Shown: piece by piece, positions 26,849-35,184 of the stretch
Layout: each line of letters opens with the position of its first letter
Numbering within the stretch: position 1 is the first letter of the stretch
Assembly (NCBI RefSeq): GCF_004349135.1
Contig: NZ_SMFN01000003.1
Span: forward strand, 1-64,000
Source of the DNA: Flavobacterium sandaracinum
GTDB lineage: Bacteria > Bacteroidota > Bacteroidia > Flavobacteriales > Flavobacteriaceae
Length of the DNA: 64,000 bases
Direction: 5' to 3'
Program-made: the position numbers and the translations under genes
The notes under the pieces: model-generated
Told to the model about the DNA's origin: nothing
The model's database searches: none
What the model saw: the letters and a program-made list of their open reading frames with translations, nothing else

Positions 26849-28132
26849 TTATCTGAAATCGTTTAAGGCTTTTTCGATAATAGCCAAACATTCCTGTATC
26901 TGCGATTCAGTAATCACTAACGGTGGGGCAAATCGAATTTTATTTCCGTGAGTTGGCTTAGCTAATAGACCATAATCTCTAAATTTCATGCAAATATCCC
27001 AGGCTAAATCAGATTCCTCTCCACTATTAATCACAATAGCATTTAATAATCCTTTACCACGAACCAAGGTGATTATAGGATTTCTTGAAGCAATCTCGTT
27101 AAGCCCAGTTCTTAAGACTTCTCCTAAGTGAGCGGCATTTTGCGCCAAATTTTCTTCTTTTACCACTTCAAGTGCAGCAATAGCGACAGCGGCAGCAATA
27201 GGATTCCCTCCAAAAGTGGAACCGTGTTGCCCTGGTTTAATCACATTCATGATGTGATCATTAGCTAAAACTGCTGAAACCGGATAAACACCACCTGAAA
27301 TCGCTTTTCCTAAAATAAGAATATCTGGTTTTACTTCTGGTTTTGCTTCACAACCATTTTTACAATCACAATTCCCACAAGTTGCTAATAACCTTCCAGT
27401 ACGAGCAATTCCGGTTTGTACTTCATCTGCAATAAATAATACATTATGTTGTTCACAAAGCGCTTTTGCTTTAGCTAAGTATCCTTCGGTAGGAACATAA
27501 ACACCCGCTTCTCCTTGAATTGGTTCTACTAAAAACCCTGCAATATTTTTGGTTGATTTTAAAACGTTTTCCAATGCTTCGACATCATCGTATGGAATTT
27601 TAATAAATCCAGCCGTGAATGGTCCAAAGCTTTTACGAGCAGTTTCATCATTTGAAAAAGAAATAATGGTTGTTGTTCTTCCATGAAAATTGTTTTCACA
27701 CACAATAATTTGCGCTTGATTTTCAGGAATTCCTTTTACCTCATACGCCCATTTTCTACATAATTTTAAGGCCGTTTCCACTGCTTCTGCACCAGTGTTC
27801 ATTGGCAATACTTTATCAAAATTAAAATATTTAGTTACATATTCTTCAAACGGTCCTAATTGATCATTATGAAAAGCACGGGAAGTCAATGTTAATGTTT
27901 GCGCCTGCTTTACCATAGCACCTACAATTTTTGGATGACAATGTCCTTGATTCACAGCAGAGTATGCTGATAAAAAATCATAATATTTTTTCCCGTCCAC
28001 ATCCCAAACATGAACCCCTTCCCCTCGCTCTAAAACTACAGGTAAAGGATGGTAATTATGAGCTCCATATTGATTCTCTTTTGCTATCAACGCTTCCGAT
28101 TTTGAAGAAAGGTTTTGTTCTGTATGTGTCAT
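26849..28132 (-). CDS. rocD: Ornithine aminotransferase
   Basis: The 427-residue PLP enzyme converts ornithine and 2-oxoglutarate to glutamate semialdehyde and glutamate. Lys276 in ILGKAISGG is the cofactor lysine and Asp236 in [13 protein letters not shown] contacts the ring nitrogen. [19 protein letters not shown] and [12 protein letters not shown] are typical of ornithine aminotransferases. A cysteine cluster, Cys252, 255, 257 and 261 ([11 protein letters not shown]), is inserted just before the PLP lysine and is absent from the human and Bacillus forms as I recall them. It begins the rocD-arginase operon, divergent from an Lrp-type regulator. Confidence 0.93.
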   Translation of the reverse strand: MTHTEQNLSSKSEALIAKENQYGAHNYHPLPVVLERGEGVHVWDVDGKKYYDFLSAYSAVNQGHCHPKIVGAMVKQAQTLTLTSRAFHNDQLGPFEEYVTKYFNFDKVLPMNTGAEAVETALKLCRKWAYEVKGIPENQAQIIVCENNFHGRTTTIISFSNDETARKSFGPFTAGFIKIPYDDVEALENVLKSTKNIAGFLVEPIQGEAGVYVPTEGYLAKAKALCEQHNVLFIADEVQTGIARTGRLLATCGNCDCKNGCEAKPEVKPDILILGKAISGGVYPVSAVLANDHIMNVIKPGQHGSTFGGNPIAAAVAIAALEVVKEENLAQNAAHLGEVLRTGLNEIASRNPIITLVRGKGLLNAIVINSGEESDLAWDICMKFRDYGLLAKPTHGNKIRFAPPLVITESQIQECLAIIEKALNDFR

Positions 28133-28160
28133 GATGTTTTTATTTTAAAATAGTAATGCA

Positions 28161-28168
28161 CAAAACTA
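28161..28168 (-). promoter_or_regulatory. Candidate -7 promoter box for the rocD-arginase operon
   Basis: CAAAACTA on the plus strand reads TAGTTTTG on the minus strand, a full TAnnTTTG match, about 29 bp before the rocD start codon, giving a leader of roughly 20 bases. It lies next to candidate regulator sites at 28223-28276. Confidence 0.5.
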
Positions 28169-28222
28169 CTACTTTTTTTTAATTTAGCAATAAAAATAAA
28201 TGTTTTGACTTTTAAAAACATA

Positions 28223-28276
28223 TTATTTGAAAATATTTCTTTAATTTACATTAAAATAAGTCATTATTTCAAATAA
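28223..28276. promoter_or_regulatory. Spaced inverted repeat, candidate Lrp-type regulator sites
   Basis: TTATTTGAAA at 28223-28232 and TTTCAAATAA at 28267-28276 are exact reverse complements, centred 44 bp apart (about four helical turns), between divergent rocD and the Lrp-family gene. That spacing suits a wrapping octamer of the family, but regulation is only inferred. Confidence 0.35.
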
Positions 28277-28365
28277 GCAATTCGATTTACAACTATTTTC
28301 GAAATAAATAAAAATAAGTACATTTATACTTCTACAAAACCTTCATCATTAATAGTAACAATAAC

Positions 28366-28818
28366 ATGGATATATTAGACGAATTCGATATCAAAATCAT
28401 CAAAGAACTAGAGAAAGATGGTAGAATGGCCTATTCAGCCATTGCGACTCATTTAAAAATATCAAACACCATGGTGCACCAACGCATCAATAGATTAACT
28501 GAACAAGGAATTATTACTGGTATAAAACCAGTAATCAATGAAAAAAAAGTAGGCTATGATTGGGGTTCGTTTACTGGAATCACATTAAATAAGGATCAGG
28601 ATTCAAATCGAATTATTGAGGAATTGAAAAAGATTCCAGAAATAACAGAATGTTATTATATTACCGGCTCATTTACGCTTTATGTGAAAATCATTGCCAA
28701 AGATCACGAGCACATGCGCAGTGTGCTTTATGAAAAAATAGACACTATTCCTGGCATTGCCAAAACCGATTCCATAATTGAATTGGGTTGCGCTTTTAAA
28801 AGAAATGTATCGTTATAG
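28366..28818 (+). CDS. Lrp/AsnC-family transcriptional regulator
   Basis: The 150-residue protein has an N-terminal helix-turn-helix (ELEKDGRMAYSAIATHLKISNTMVHQRINRL, about residues 14-44) and a C-terminal RAM ligand-sensing domain from about 70. It starts MDILDEFDIKIIKELEKDG, the standard opening of the family. Being divergent from rocD-arginase, it probably senses an amino acid of that pathway (arginine or ornithine) and controls the operon, like many Lrp-type regulators of catabolic genes. It lies 42 bp before the cyanophycinase gene and may be co-transcribed with it. Confidence 0.92.
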   Translation: MDILDEFDIKIIKELEKDGRMAYSAIATHLKISNTMVHQRINRLTEQGIITGIKPVINEKKVGYDWGSFTGITLNKDQDSNRIIEELKKIPEITECYYITGSFTLYVKIIAKDHEHMRSVLYEKIDTIPGIAKTDSIIELGCAFKRNVSL

Positions 28819-28860
28819 CAAAGCATCTATTTAACTTTCGATTAAACCAATAAAATACTG

Positions 28861-29724
28861 ATGAAAAAATATTTACATTCTGTTCTATCGCTTAAAGTTC
28901 GAATTAGCTTATTTACTTTTTTGTGTTGCTTCACCATTCAGGCACAAAATACAAAAGGGAAACTATTCATCATTGGAGGCGGACATCGATCAGATGCGCT
29001 TATGACGCAATTAATCAGCATTTCTGAGTTGAAGAAAAAAGATTATGTGGTTGTTTTGCCCATGTCAAGCGAAGAACCGGATAGTGCCTACATTTATTTT
29101 AAAGCACAATTTCAAAAACTGACCTCAAATCCTATTATCATGCTGAATTTTGATATCACATCTACGAATAATAAAGTGCTGAACGATTCTTTACAAAACG
29201 CAAAACTAATTTTCATTAGTGGAGGAGATCAAACTCGTTTTATGAATGTAGTCAAAAATACGCCAACATATACCGCCATTCACCGAGCTTTTGAAAATGG
29301 AAGTACAATAGCGGGAACCAGCGCTGGAGCTGCAGTTATGTGCGAGCACATGATCACAGGCAACCAAAAATTAGAACCTAAATACGCCGCTACTTTTGAT
29401 AACATCAGGCACGGAAATCTAGAAACTTCCTTAGGCTTAGGCCTGATAAAAAACGTAATTATCGACCAGCATTTTCTAAAAAGGAGCCGTTACAATCGCT
29501 TACTTTCTGCTTTAGTTGAATTCCCAGATTACATAGGAATTGGTATTGATGAAAGCACTGCGCTAATTGTTCGTAATAAAGAAATCGAAATTGCTGGTGA
29601 AAGCGAAGTAATTGTGGTCCAAAAACCAAAAGGCATAACCAAATCCAAAAAATCCAATTTGGTCAGTATCAAAAGCCTAGAAATGGCTATTTATAATCAT
29701 GGTCAAAAATTTAAAATCCAATAA
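28861..29724 (+). CDS. Exported cyanophycinase-family (S51) peptidase
   Basis: This 287-residue protein has a signal peptide with likely cleavage near residue 29 (FTIQAQN). The serine hydrolase elements of family S51 are present: Ser154 in AGTSAGAAVM, the GGGHRSDALM loop near 39-48, ISGGDQTRF near 119-127, and His204 in IDQHFLKRSRYNRL. Cyanophycinases release beta-Asp-Arg dipeptides from cyanophycin; related members cleave other N-terminal Asp peptides. Export implies an extracytoplasmic substrate. It directly precedes a penicillin-acylase-type gene (one base between stop and ATG), and an arginase and ornithine aminotransferase lie alongside. An isoaspartyl dipeptidase gene was not seen in the window. 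Confidence 0.83.
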   Translation: MKKYLHSVLSLKVRISLFTFLCCFTIQAQNTKGKLFIIGGGHRSDALMTQLISISELKKKDYVVVLPMSSEEPDSAYIYFKAQFQKLTSNPIIMLNFDITSTNNKVLNDSLQNAKLIFISGGDQTRFMNVVKNTPTYTAIHRAFENGSTIAGTSAGAAVMCEHMITGNQKLEPKYAATFDNIRHGNLETSLGLGLIKNVIIDQHFLKRSRYNRLLSALVEFPDYIGIGIDESTALIVRNKEIEIAGESEVIVVQKPKGITKSKKSNLVSIKSLEMAIYNHGQKFKIQ

Positions 29725-29725
29725 A

Positions 29726-31927
29726 ATGAAATATTTCAAGAATCATTTACCGCTGCTTATTTTAGTTTTTTGTTTTAACATTCCGCTGTTTTCACAACAT
29801 ACAGCTACTACAGAAATACAAAGATTAAAAAAACTCTCACAGCAAGTGACCATCATCAGGGACAATTGGGGAATTGCACACGTGTATGGAAAAACCGATG
29901 CGGATGCCGTTTTTGGTATGTTATATGCACAATGTGAGGACGATTTCAAACGTGTCGAAATGAATTACATAGAAAAATTAGGACGCCTTTCCGAAATTAA
30001 AGGACAATCAGTTTTGTACAATGACTTAGAAATTAAACTTTTAATTGATACCGAAGAAGCCAAAGCCGATTATACAAATGCCGCTCCTTGGTTGAAAAAA
30101 CTATTAAACAGTTATGCTGATGGTATTAACTTCTACCTGTACAATCATCCCGAAGTAAAGCCCGCTTTATTAACTCATTTTGAACCTTGGTTTCCCTTGC
30201 TTTGGACTGATGGGAGCATTGGGGCTATTAGCACCGCTGGCCTTTCCACTGGAGAATTAAAAGCATTTTATTCTGGAAATACAGATAAAGTCGCTTATAT
30301 CGAACGTGAAAAAGACATACAAACCGGCTCAAACGGATTTGCAATTGCACCTTCAAAAACAGTTTCGGGAAATGCTATTTTATACATAAATCCACATACT
30401 ACTTTTTATTTCAGACCAGAAATACAAATGAGCAGTGAAGAAGGATTAAACGCTTATGGAGCTGTAACGTGGGGACAATTTTTTATTTACCAAGGATTTA
30501 ATGAAAATTGTGGCTGGATGCACACTTCATCAAATGTAGATGTAGCGGATATGTACGCAGAAAAAATTACAACCAAAAATAACAAACTGTTTTACGAATA
30601 CGATAAAAAATTGTTGCCCGTAATAGAAAAATGGATCACCATCAAATATCTAGAAAACGGAAAACTAATTCCTAAATCATTCAAAACCTATCATACCAAT
30701 CACGGTCCAATTATGGCTAAAAGAGACGGAAAATGGATCAGTTTAAAATCAAATAATCGTTCGATGAAAAGTCTAGAGCAAAGTTGGATACGAACAAAAT
30801 CAAAAAGCTTTGCAGACTACAAAACAGCAATGGATTTGAAAGCCAATACTTCAAATAATACTGTTTATGCCGATAAAGAGGGAAATATAGCCTATTGGCA
30901 CGGAAATTTCATTCCTATTCGAGACAAGAACCTGAATTGGTCAAAAGTGATGGACGGTACAACATCGGCAACACAATGGAAAGGATTGCATGAGGTTTCA
31001 GAGACGGTACATTCCTATAATCCAATAAACGGTTGGCTACAAAACTGCAATTCTACACCGTATACAGTCGCTGGTGACAATAGTCCAAAAAAAGAAAACT
31101 ATTTGCCTTACATGGCGCCAGACGGGGAAAGTTTCAGAGGATTAAATGCGGTGCGATTATTAAGCAAAGGAACTAAGTATACATTAGACAAAGTAATTTC
31201 TGACGGATACGATACTAAACTAACCGCTTTCGAATATCTGATTCCAGCATTAATTTCTAGTTTTGAGAAAAATATCAGTATTGAAGATCCGCTCTATGCA
31301 GAACTTTCAGCTCCGATAACCCTGTTGAAAAATTGGGATTATTATGCCAAAGAAAATTCTGTGGCTACAACCTTAGCAGTGGAATGGGGTTACAAATTAG
31401 ACCCAATTATTCAAAAAGTATATGTGGATGAAGGCGAAATGGACCAAGTGGAAAACACGCTTAATTTTGCAAAAAATGCTTTTCCGGACCAACTAATTCC
31501 GCAATTGCAAATGGTGCTGAACGATTTGAAAATTAAATTTGGATCTTGGCAAATTCCCTGGGGAGAAATCAATCGTTTCCAAAGAGCTTCCGGTGACATT
31601 AATTTGATTTATAATGATGCGCTTGAAAGTTTGCCTATAGGTTACGGACCGGCACTTTGGGGAAGCTTACCAGCATACAAAAGCAACTATCAAAAAGACA
31701 CCAAAAAACGCTATGGAACGAACGGAAACAGTTTTGTGTGCGCAGTAGAATTTGGACCAAAAATAAAAGCCAAATCATTGCTGGCAGGTGGAAATAGCGG
31801 TGATCCTAAATCGGAACATTTTTTCGATCAGGCTGAAATGTACCAAAAAGGACAATTCAAAGACATCTTTTTTTATAAAGAAGAAGTTCAAAAACATGCT
31901 ACAAAAACATATCATCCCGGAGAATAA
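29726..31927 (+). CDS. Penicillin-acylase-family (Ntn hydrolase) exported amidase
   Basis: The start at 29726 (733 residues) is chosen because it gives a clean signal peptide (LLILVFCFNIPLFSQ) and lies just after the cyanophycinase stop; an ATG nine codons earlier overlaps that gene. The precursor layout is typical: an alpha region with TIIRDNWGIAHVYGKTDADA at about 42-61, then the autocatalytic nucleophile Ser202 in QTGSNGFAIAPSKT that would become the N-terminus of the beta chain, then NPHTTFYFRPEIQMS and GFNENCGWMHTSSN. The family hydrolyses amide bonds of acylated amines (penicillins, acyl-homoserine lactones, some peptides). Substrate is unknown; pairing with a cyanophycinase-like enzyme suggests amide or peptide scavenging. 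Confidence 0.87.
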   Translation: MKYFKNHLPLLILVFCFNIPLFSQHTATTEIQRLKKLSQQVTIIRDNWGIAHVYGKTDADAVFGMLYAQCEDDFKRVEMNYIEKLGRLSEIKGQSVLYNDLEIKLLIDTEEAKADYTNAAPWLKKLLNSYADGINFYLYNHPEVKPALLTHFEPWFPLLWTDGSIGAISTAGLSTGELKAFYSGNTDKVAYIEREKDIQTGSNGFAIAPSKTVSGNAILYINPHTTFYFRPEIQMSSEEGLNAYGAVTWGQFFIYQGFNENCGWMHTSSNVDVADMYAEKITTKNNKLFYEYDKKLLPVIEKWITIKYLENGKLIPKSFKTYHTNHGPIMAKRDGKWISLKSNNRSMKSLEQSWIRTKSKSFADYKTAMDLKANTSNNTVYADKEGNIAYWHGNFIPIRDKNLNWSKVMDGTTSATQWKGLHEVSETVHSYNPINGWLQNCNSTPYTVAGDNSPKKENYLPYMAPDGESFRGLNAVRLLSKGTKYTLDKVISDGYDTKLTAFEYLIPALISSFEKNISIEDPLYAELSAPITLLKNWDYYAKENSVATTLAVEWGYKLDPIIQKVYVDEGEMDQVENTLNFAKNAFPDQLIPQLQMVLNDLKIKFGSWQIPWGEINRFQRASGDINLIYNDALESLPIGYGPALWGSLPAYKSNYQKDTKKRYGTNGNSFVCAVEFGPKIKAKSLLAGGNSGDPKSEHFFDQAEMYQKGQFKDIFFYKEEVQKHATKTYHPGE

Positions 31928-32041
31928 TAGCTTAATCTCAATTATAAAAATTTAAAATACTGTTATCAATTAAAAAAATCACGGTACTAATTTCAGAATA
32001 AATTAATTGAGATATTTGCAACAAACAAAAAAACGATCAAA

Positions 32042-32812
32042 ATGAAAAATATCTTCTTTGCCTTTTTAGGATTTATTGTATTCTCCAACGGCTCATTGGC
32101 ACAATTAAAAACAGTACAATACACAGATGGAACACAAAAATTAAATGGATTATCAATTGCACCAAAGAAAGGAAGCAAAACGAAACCTGGAATTTTGATC
32201 CTTCCCGCTTGGAAAGGAATCGATAACCACTCCAAAGAATCTGCACAAAAACTATCAAAGATGGGTTATTATGCCTTTATAGCAGATATTTATGGAGAAG
32301 GAAATTATCCAACAAACACACAAGAAGCAGGCAAGCAAGCTGGCTTTTACAAAAGCAATGTGGCTGATTATCAAAGACGCATTCAACTCGCTCTAGAGCA
32401 ATTAGTAAAAGCGGGTGCTTATCCTAATAATATCGTTATGATTGGCTACTGTTTTGGTGGAACAGGTGTTTTAGAGGCTGCAAGAACTGGAATGGAACTA
32501 CAAGGAGTTGTTTCTTTTCATGGGGGTTTAGGTCGCGACGCTTCTAGAGTCAATAATCCAATTAAAACGAGAGTTTTAGTGCTTCATGGCGCTGATGATC
32601 CTTATGTTCCATTAACTGAAATAACCGCTTTTCAACAAGAAATGAGAGACACAAAAGCAGATTGGGAAATGATTTATTACGCGGATGCGGTACATGCTTT
32701 TACAGAGCCTGAAGCTGGGAATGATAATTCTAAAGGAGCTGCATACAACGAAAAAGCAGCAAGACGTTCCTGGGAACGCATGAATACTTTCTTAAAAGAA
32801 GTTTTGAAATAA
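32042..32812 (+). CDS. Exported dienelactone-hydrolase-family protein
   Basis: This 256-residue alpha/beta hydrolase has a signal peptide ending near residue 20 (FSNGSLAQ). Cys137 in MIGYCFGGTG is the nucleophile in the position used by dienelactone hydrolase, with Asp185 or Asp186 in LHGADDPYVP and His218 in ADAVHAFTEP completing the triad. It follows the penicillin-acylase-type gene by 114 bp. Family members cleave lactones and small esters, but the exported form is not characterised; the substrate is unknown. Confidence 0.88.
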   Translation: MKNIFFAFLGFIVFSNGSLAQLKTVQYTDGTQKLNGLSIAPKKGSKTKPGILILPAWKGIDNHSKESAQKLSKMGYYAFIADIYGEGNYPTNTQEAGKQAGFYKSNVADYQRRIQLALEQLVKAGAYPNNIVMIGYCFGGTGVLEAARTGMELQGVVSFHGGLGRDASRVNNPIKTRVLVLHGADDPYVPLTEITAFQQEMRDTKADWEMIYYADAVHAFTEPEAGNDNSKGAAYNEKAARRSWERMNTFLKEVLK

Positions 32813-32915
32813 TTTTTCAAACATAATTTTTCAAAAGCAGTATAAGTTCAGTTTTTTTGTTAGTTTTATAAATTAAAATGTAGCAAAAATTCTATAATTT
32901 ATACTGTTTTTTTTT

Positions 32916-33983
32916 ATGTCAAAAAGTAAAATCCGAAACGACAAAACCTGCCTTAATTGCAGATACGTGGTAGAAAATAAATTCTGTCCCAATTGTGGAC
33001 AAGAAAATACCGATACCAGAAAGACGTTTCACCACCTCTTTATCCATTTTTTTGAGGATTTAACACATTATGAAAATGCTTTTTGGCGCACTATAAAAAA
33101 TCTTTTATTCAAACCTGCTGCGTTAACTAAAGAATACCTTTCCGGAAAGCGACTCTCCTATTTAGCACCAGTTCGGCTTTATATTTTTATAAGTTTTATC
33201 ACTTTTCTATTGATTGCCATTTTCCCCGGTGAAATCAATTCTTCAGAAAAAAAACCCGAAAAGAAATCCACCATTACCACCAAAAACAAATCGTTTCAGA
33301 ATATTATAACCAAAAATGATTCGGTTAAAAAGAACCAAACTGATTCAAATGAGGAAGAAGAAGGATTTCAAGATTTTGGATACAACCCCGTGGAACAATT
33401 GGACTCTATCCAAACATTTCAAGATTTTGGATACGACTCCGTGGAACAACTTGACTCTATCCAAAAAAATGCTCCAGAATCAAAAAAGCTGTCCGATTTT
33501 AGTTATTGGATGAATAAAAAATTCCAAATCGTTAAAGAGAACAACACACAAAGCGAAATCATTGAAAAATTCATAAGCTCCTTTACCCACAATTTACCCA
33601 AAGTGCTGTTTGTATTCATGCCTCTTTTTGCTTTTTTCCTTTGGCTATTCCATAATAAAAAACGTTGGTATTATTTTGATCATGGAATTTTCACCTTACA
33701 TTACTTCTCCTTTTTATTATTGATTTTTCTGCTTTTGTTCCTCATTAACAAAGCGTTGTCACCATTTACAGCATCCAGTTTTATAACTTTTATACAGATT
33801 GTAGTTAATTTTATCGGAATTGGATGGATGATTTATTATTTTTATCCCGCACATCATCGTTTTTATGGTGAAACCCGCTTGATATCTTTTATAAAAAGTA
33901 GCTTGTTGTTTTTTATAAACTTTATTCTGATCATAATTATATTATCAATTTTTGCTCTTTACACCTTTATCAATTTACATTAA
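32916..33983 (+). CDS. DUF3667 domain membrane protein with zinc ribbon
   Basis: The 355-residue protein begins with a four-cysteine zinc ribbon (Cys12, 15, 24, 27: CLNCRYVVENKFCPNCG), followed by the DUF3667 block KTFHHLFIHFFEDLTHYENAFWRTI and LLFKPAALTKEYLSGKR. Membrane segments lie at about 88-105 and in the last 150 residues (four or five). Between them is a charged linker containing a 17-residue tandem duplication (FQDFGY...VEQLDSIQ). The family is common in Bacteroidetes and its function is not known. The gene ends four bases before the M28 peptidase start, suggesting co-transcription. Confidence 0.88.
   Translation: MSKSKIRNDKTCLNCRYVVENKFCPNCGQENTDTRKTFHHLFIHFFEDLTHYENAFWRTIKNLLFKPAALTKEYLSGKRLSYLAPVRLYIFISFITFLLIAIFPGEINSSEKKPEKKSTITTKNKSFQNIITKNDSVKKNQTDSNEEEEGFQDFGYNPVEQLDSIQTFQDFGYDSVEQLDSIQKNAPESKKLSDFSYWMNKKFQIVKENNTQSEIIEKFISSFTHNLPKVLFVFMPLFAFFLWLFHNKKRWYYFDHGIFTLHYFSFLLLIFLLLFLINKALSPFTASSFITFIQIVVNFIGIGWMIYYFYPAHHRFYGETRLISFIKSSLLFFINFILIIIILSIFALYTFINLH
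33366..33467 (+). repeat. Tandem duplication of 51 bp inside the DUF3667 gene
   Basis: Two copies, 33366-33416 and 33417-33467, are nearly identical (a few substitutions) and add 17 residues each in frame in the linker of the DUF3667 protein. It appears to be a recent slippage or recombination duplication. Confidence 0.85.
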
Positions 33984-33987
33984 AAAA

Positions 33988-35001
33988 ATGAAAAAAATCT
34001 CTTTATTAAGTTTGTCTGTTATTTTAACTTTAAGTTGTGCCTCACAAAAAAGCAGTTTCGCTCAGGTGGACCCAACAAAATACATGAATACAATCACTGC
34101 TGACGAATTAAAAACACATCTTTACATCGTTGCTTCTGACGAGATGGAAGGCCGCGAAACTGGATCTGCAGGACAGAAAAAAGCAGGTGTTTACCTCATC
34201 GATCAATACAAGAAAAACGACATCAGCTTCCCCACTGGTGCCGCTGACTTTTACCAAAAAATTCCTGCCGCTTTCCTGAATGCTAAGCGAAATGAAAATT
34301 TACCTGATTCAGAAAACGTTTGGGCTTATATTGAAGGATCTGAGAAACCAAATGAAGTCTTGGTAATTTCTGCTCATTACGATCATGTAGGTACAAAAAA
34401 CGGTGAAATTTATAACGGTGCTGATGATGATGGTTCTGGAACAGTTGCATTGTTAGAAATCGCGCAAGCATTCCAAATCGCTAAAAAAGCAGGACATGGC
34501 CCAAAACGCTCTATCCTTTTTCTTCATGTTACCGGCGAAGAACATGGATTACACGGCTCCCGTTATTACTCAGAAAATCCTTTGTTCCCGCTAGCAAATA
34601 CCATCACTGATATCAATATTGACATGATAGGACGTCGTGACGAAGCACATGCAGGAAGTAATAATTATGTATATGTTATTGGTGCAAACCGATTATCAAC
34701 TGATTTAGATAATATTTGCACCATTGCAAATGCTAAATACACTAACTTGGTTCTAGATTACAAATACAATGATCCTAAAGATCCCAACCATTTCTATGAG
34801 CGATCTGACCATTATAACTTTGCTAAAAACGGAGTACCCTCTGTTTTTCTTTTCAATGGAGTGCATGCAGATTATCACAAACCAACAGACAGTCCAGACA
34901 AAATTGAATACGATGCGTTAGCCAAAAGAGCACAGTTTGCCTTTGTTACTGCATGGGAGCTCGCAAACCGCAGCGAAAGACCAATCGTAGATAAAAAATA
35001 G
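33988..35001 (+). CDS. M28-family metallopeptidase lipoprotein
   Basis: Starting at 33988 gives a 337-residue protein with a lipoprotein signal (SVILTLSCASQ, Cys17); a TTG twelve codons earlier lies within the upstream gene. The catalytic part has the M28 zinc ligands in order: SAHYDHVG, NGADDDGSGT, TGEEHGLHGS, NIDMIGRRD and a later His in NGVHADYHKPTD. The two-zinc aminopeptidase fold spans about residues 100-330. The protein is probably anchored in the periplasm or on the surface and removes N-terminal amino acids from peptides. Substrate is unspecified. Confidence 0.92.
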   Translation: MKKISLLSLSVILTLSCASQKSSFAQVDPTKYMNTITADELKTHLYIVASDEMEGRETGSAGQKKAGVYLIDQYKKNDISFPTGAADFYQKIPAAFLNAKRNENLPDSENVWAYIEGSEKPNEVLVISAHYDHVGTKNGEIYNGADDDGSGTVALLEIAQAFQIAKKAGHGPKRSILFLHVTGEEHGLHGSRYYSENPLFPLANTITDINIDMIGRRDEAHAGSNNYVYVIGANRLSTDLDNICTIANAKYTNLVLDYKYNDPKDPNHFYERSDHYNFAKNGVPSVFLFNGVHADYHKPTDSPDKIEYDALAKRAQFAFVTAWELANRSERPIVDKK

Positions 35002-35008
35002 AGTAAAT

Positions 35009-35134
35009 AGTGGGGCACATCCCAGCTTTCACTAGCGTTGCAGCGTGGTCGGGCTATCCGTTACAATCTTTTTTATCTCGTAAAAAAACGAGATAAAAAA
35101 GGATTTCCACTACTATCCCTTGTGCGAACCCCAT
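35009..35134 (-). repeat. Interspersed repeat with internal hairpin (copy near 35.1 kb)
   Basis: The element contains TCGGGCTATCCGTTACAATC (35049-35068), a hairpin arm TTTTTTATCTCG (35069-35080) complementary to CGAGATAAAAAA (35089-35100), and GGATTTCCACTACTATCCC. Read on the other strand these match, in order, the landmarks of the 59.6-kb copy (GGATGGAAGTGGCATCC, hairpin, GATACAACGAACAGCCCGA). It lies in the gap between two convergent genes. Confidence 0.7.
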
Positions 35135-35172
35135 AAAAAAAGAGCTTTGAAGTGATTCAAAGCTCTTTTTTT
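35135..35172. terminator. Bidirectional terminator
   Basis: AAAAAAAGAGCTTTGAA and its exact complement form a 17-bp stem with a GTGA loop, with A and T runs on both sides. It separates the convergent M28 peptidase and histidine kinase genes. Confidence 0.88.
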
Positions 35173-35184
35173 ATCCTTTATTTA

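Noticed and set aside
33366-33467. CRISPR-like direct repeat
   Set aside because: Only two contiguous units without spacers, in frame within a gene, and no cas genes.
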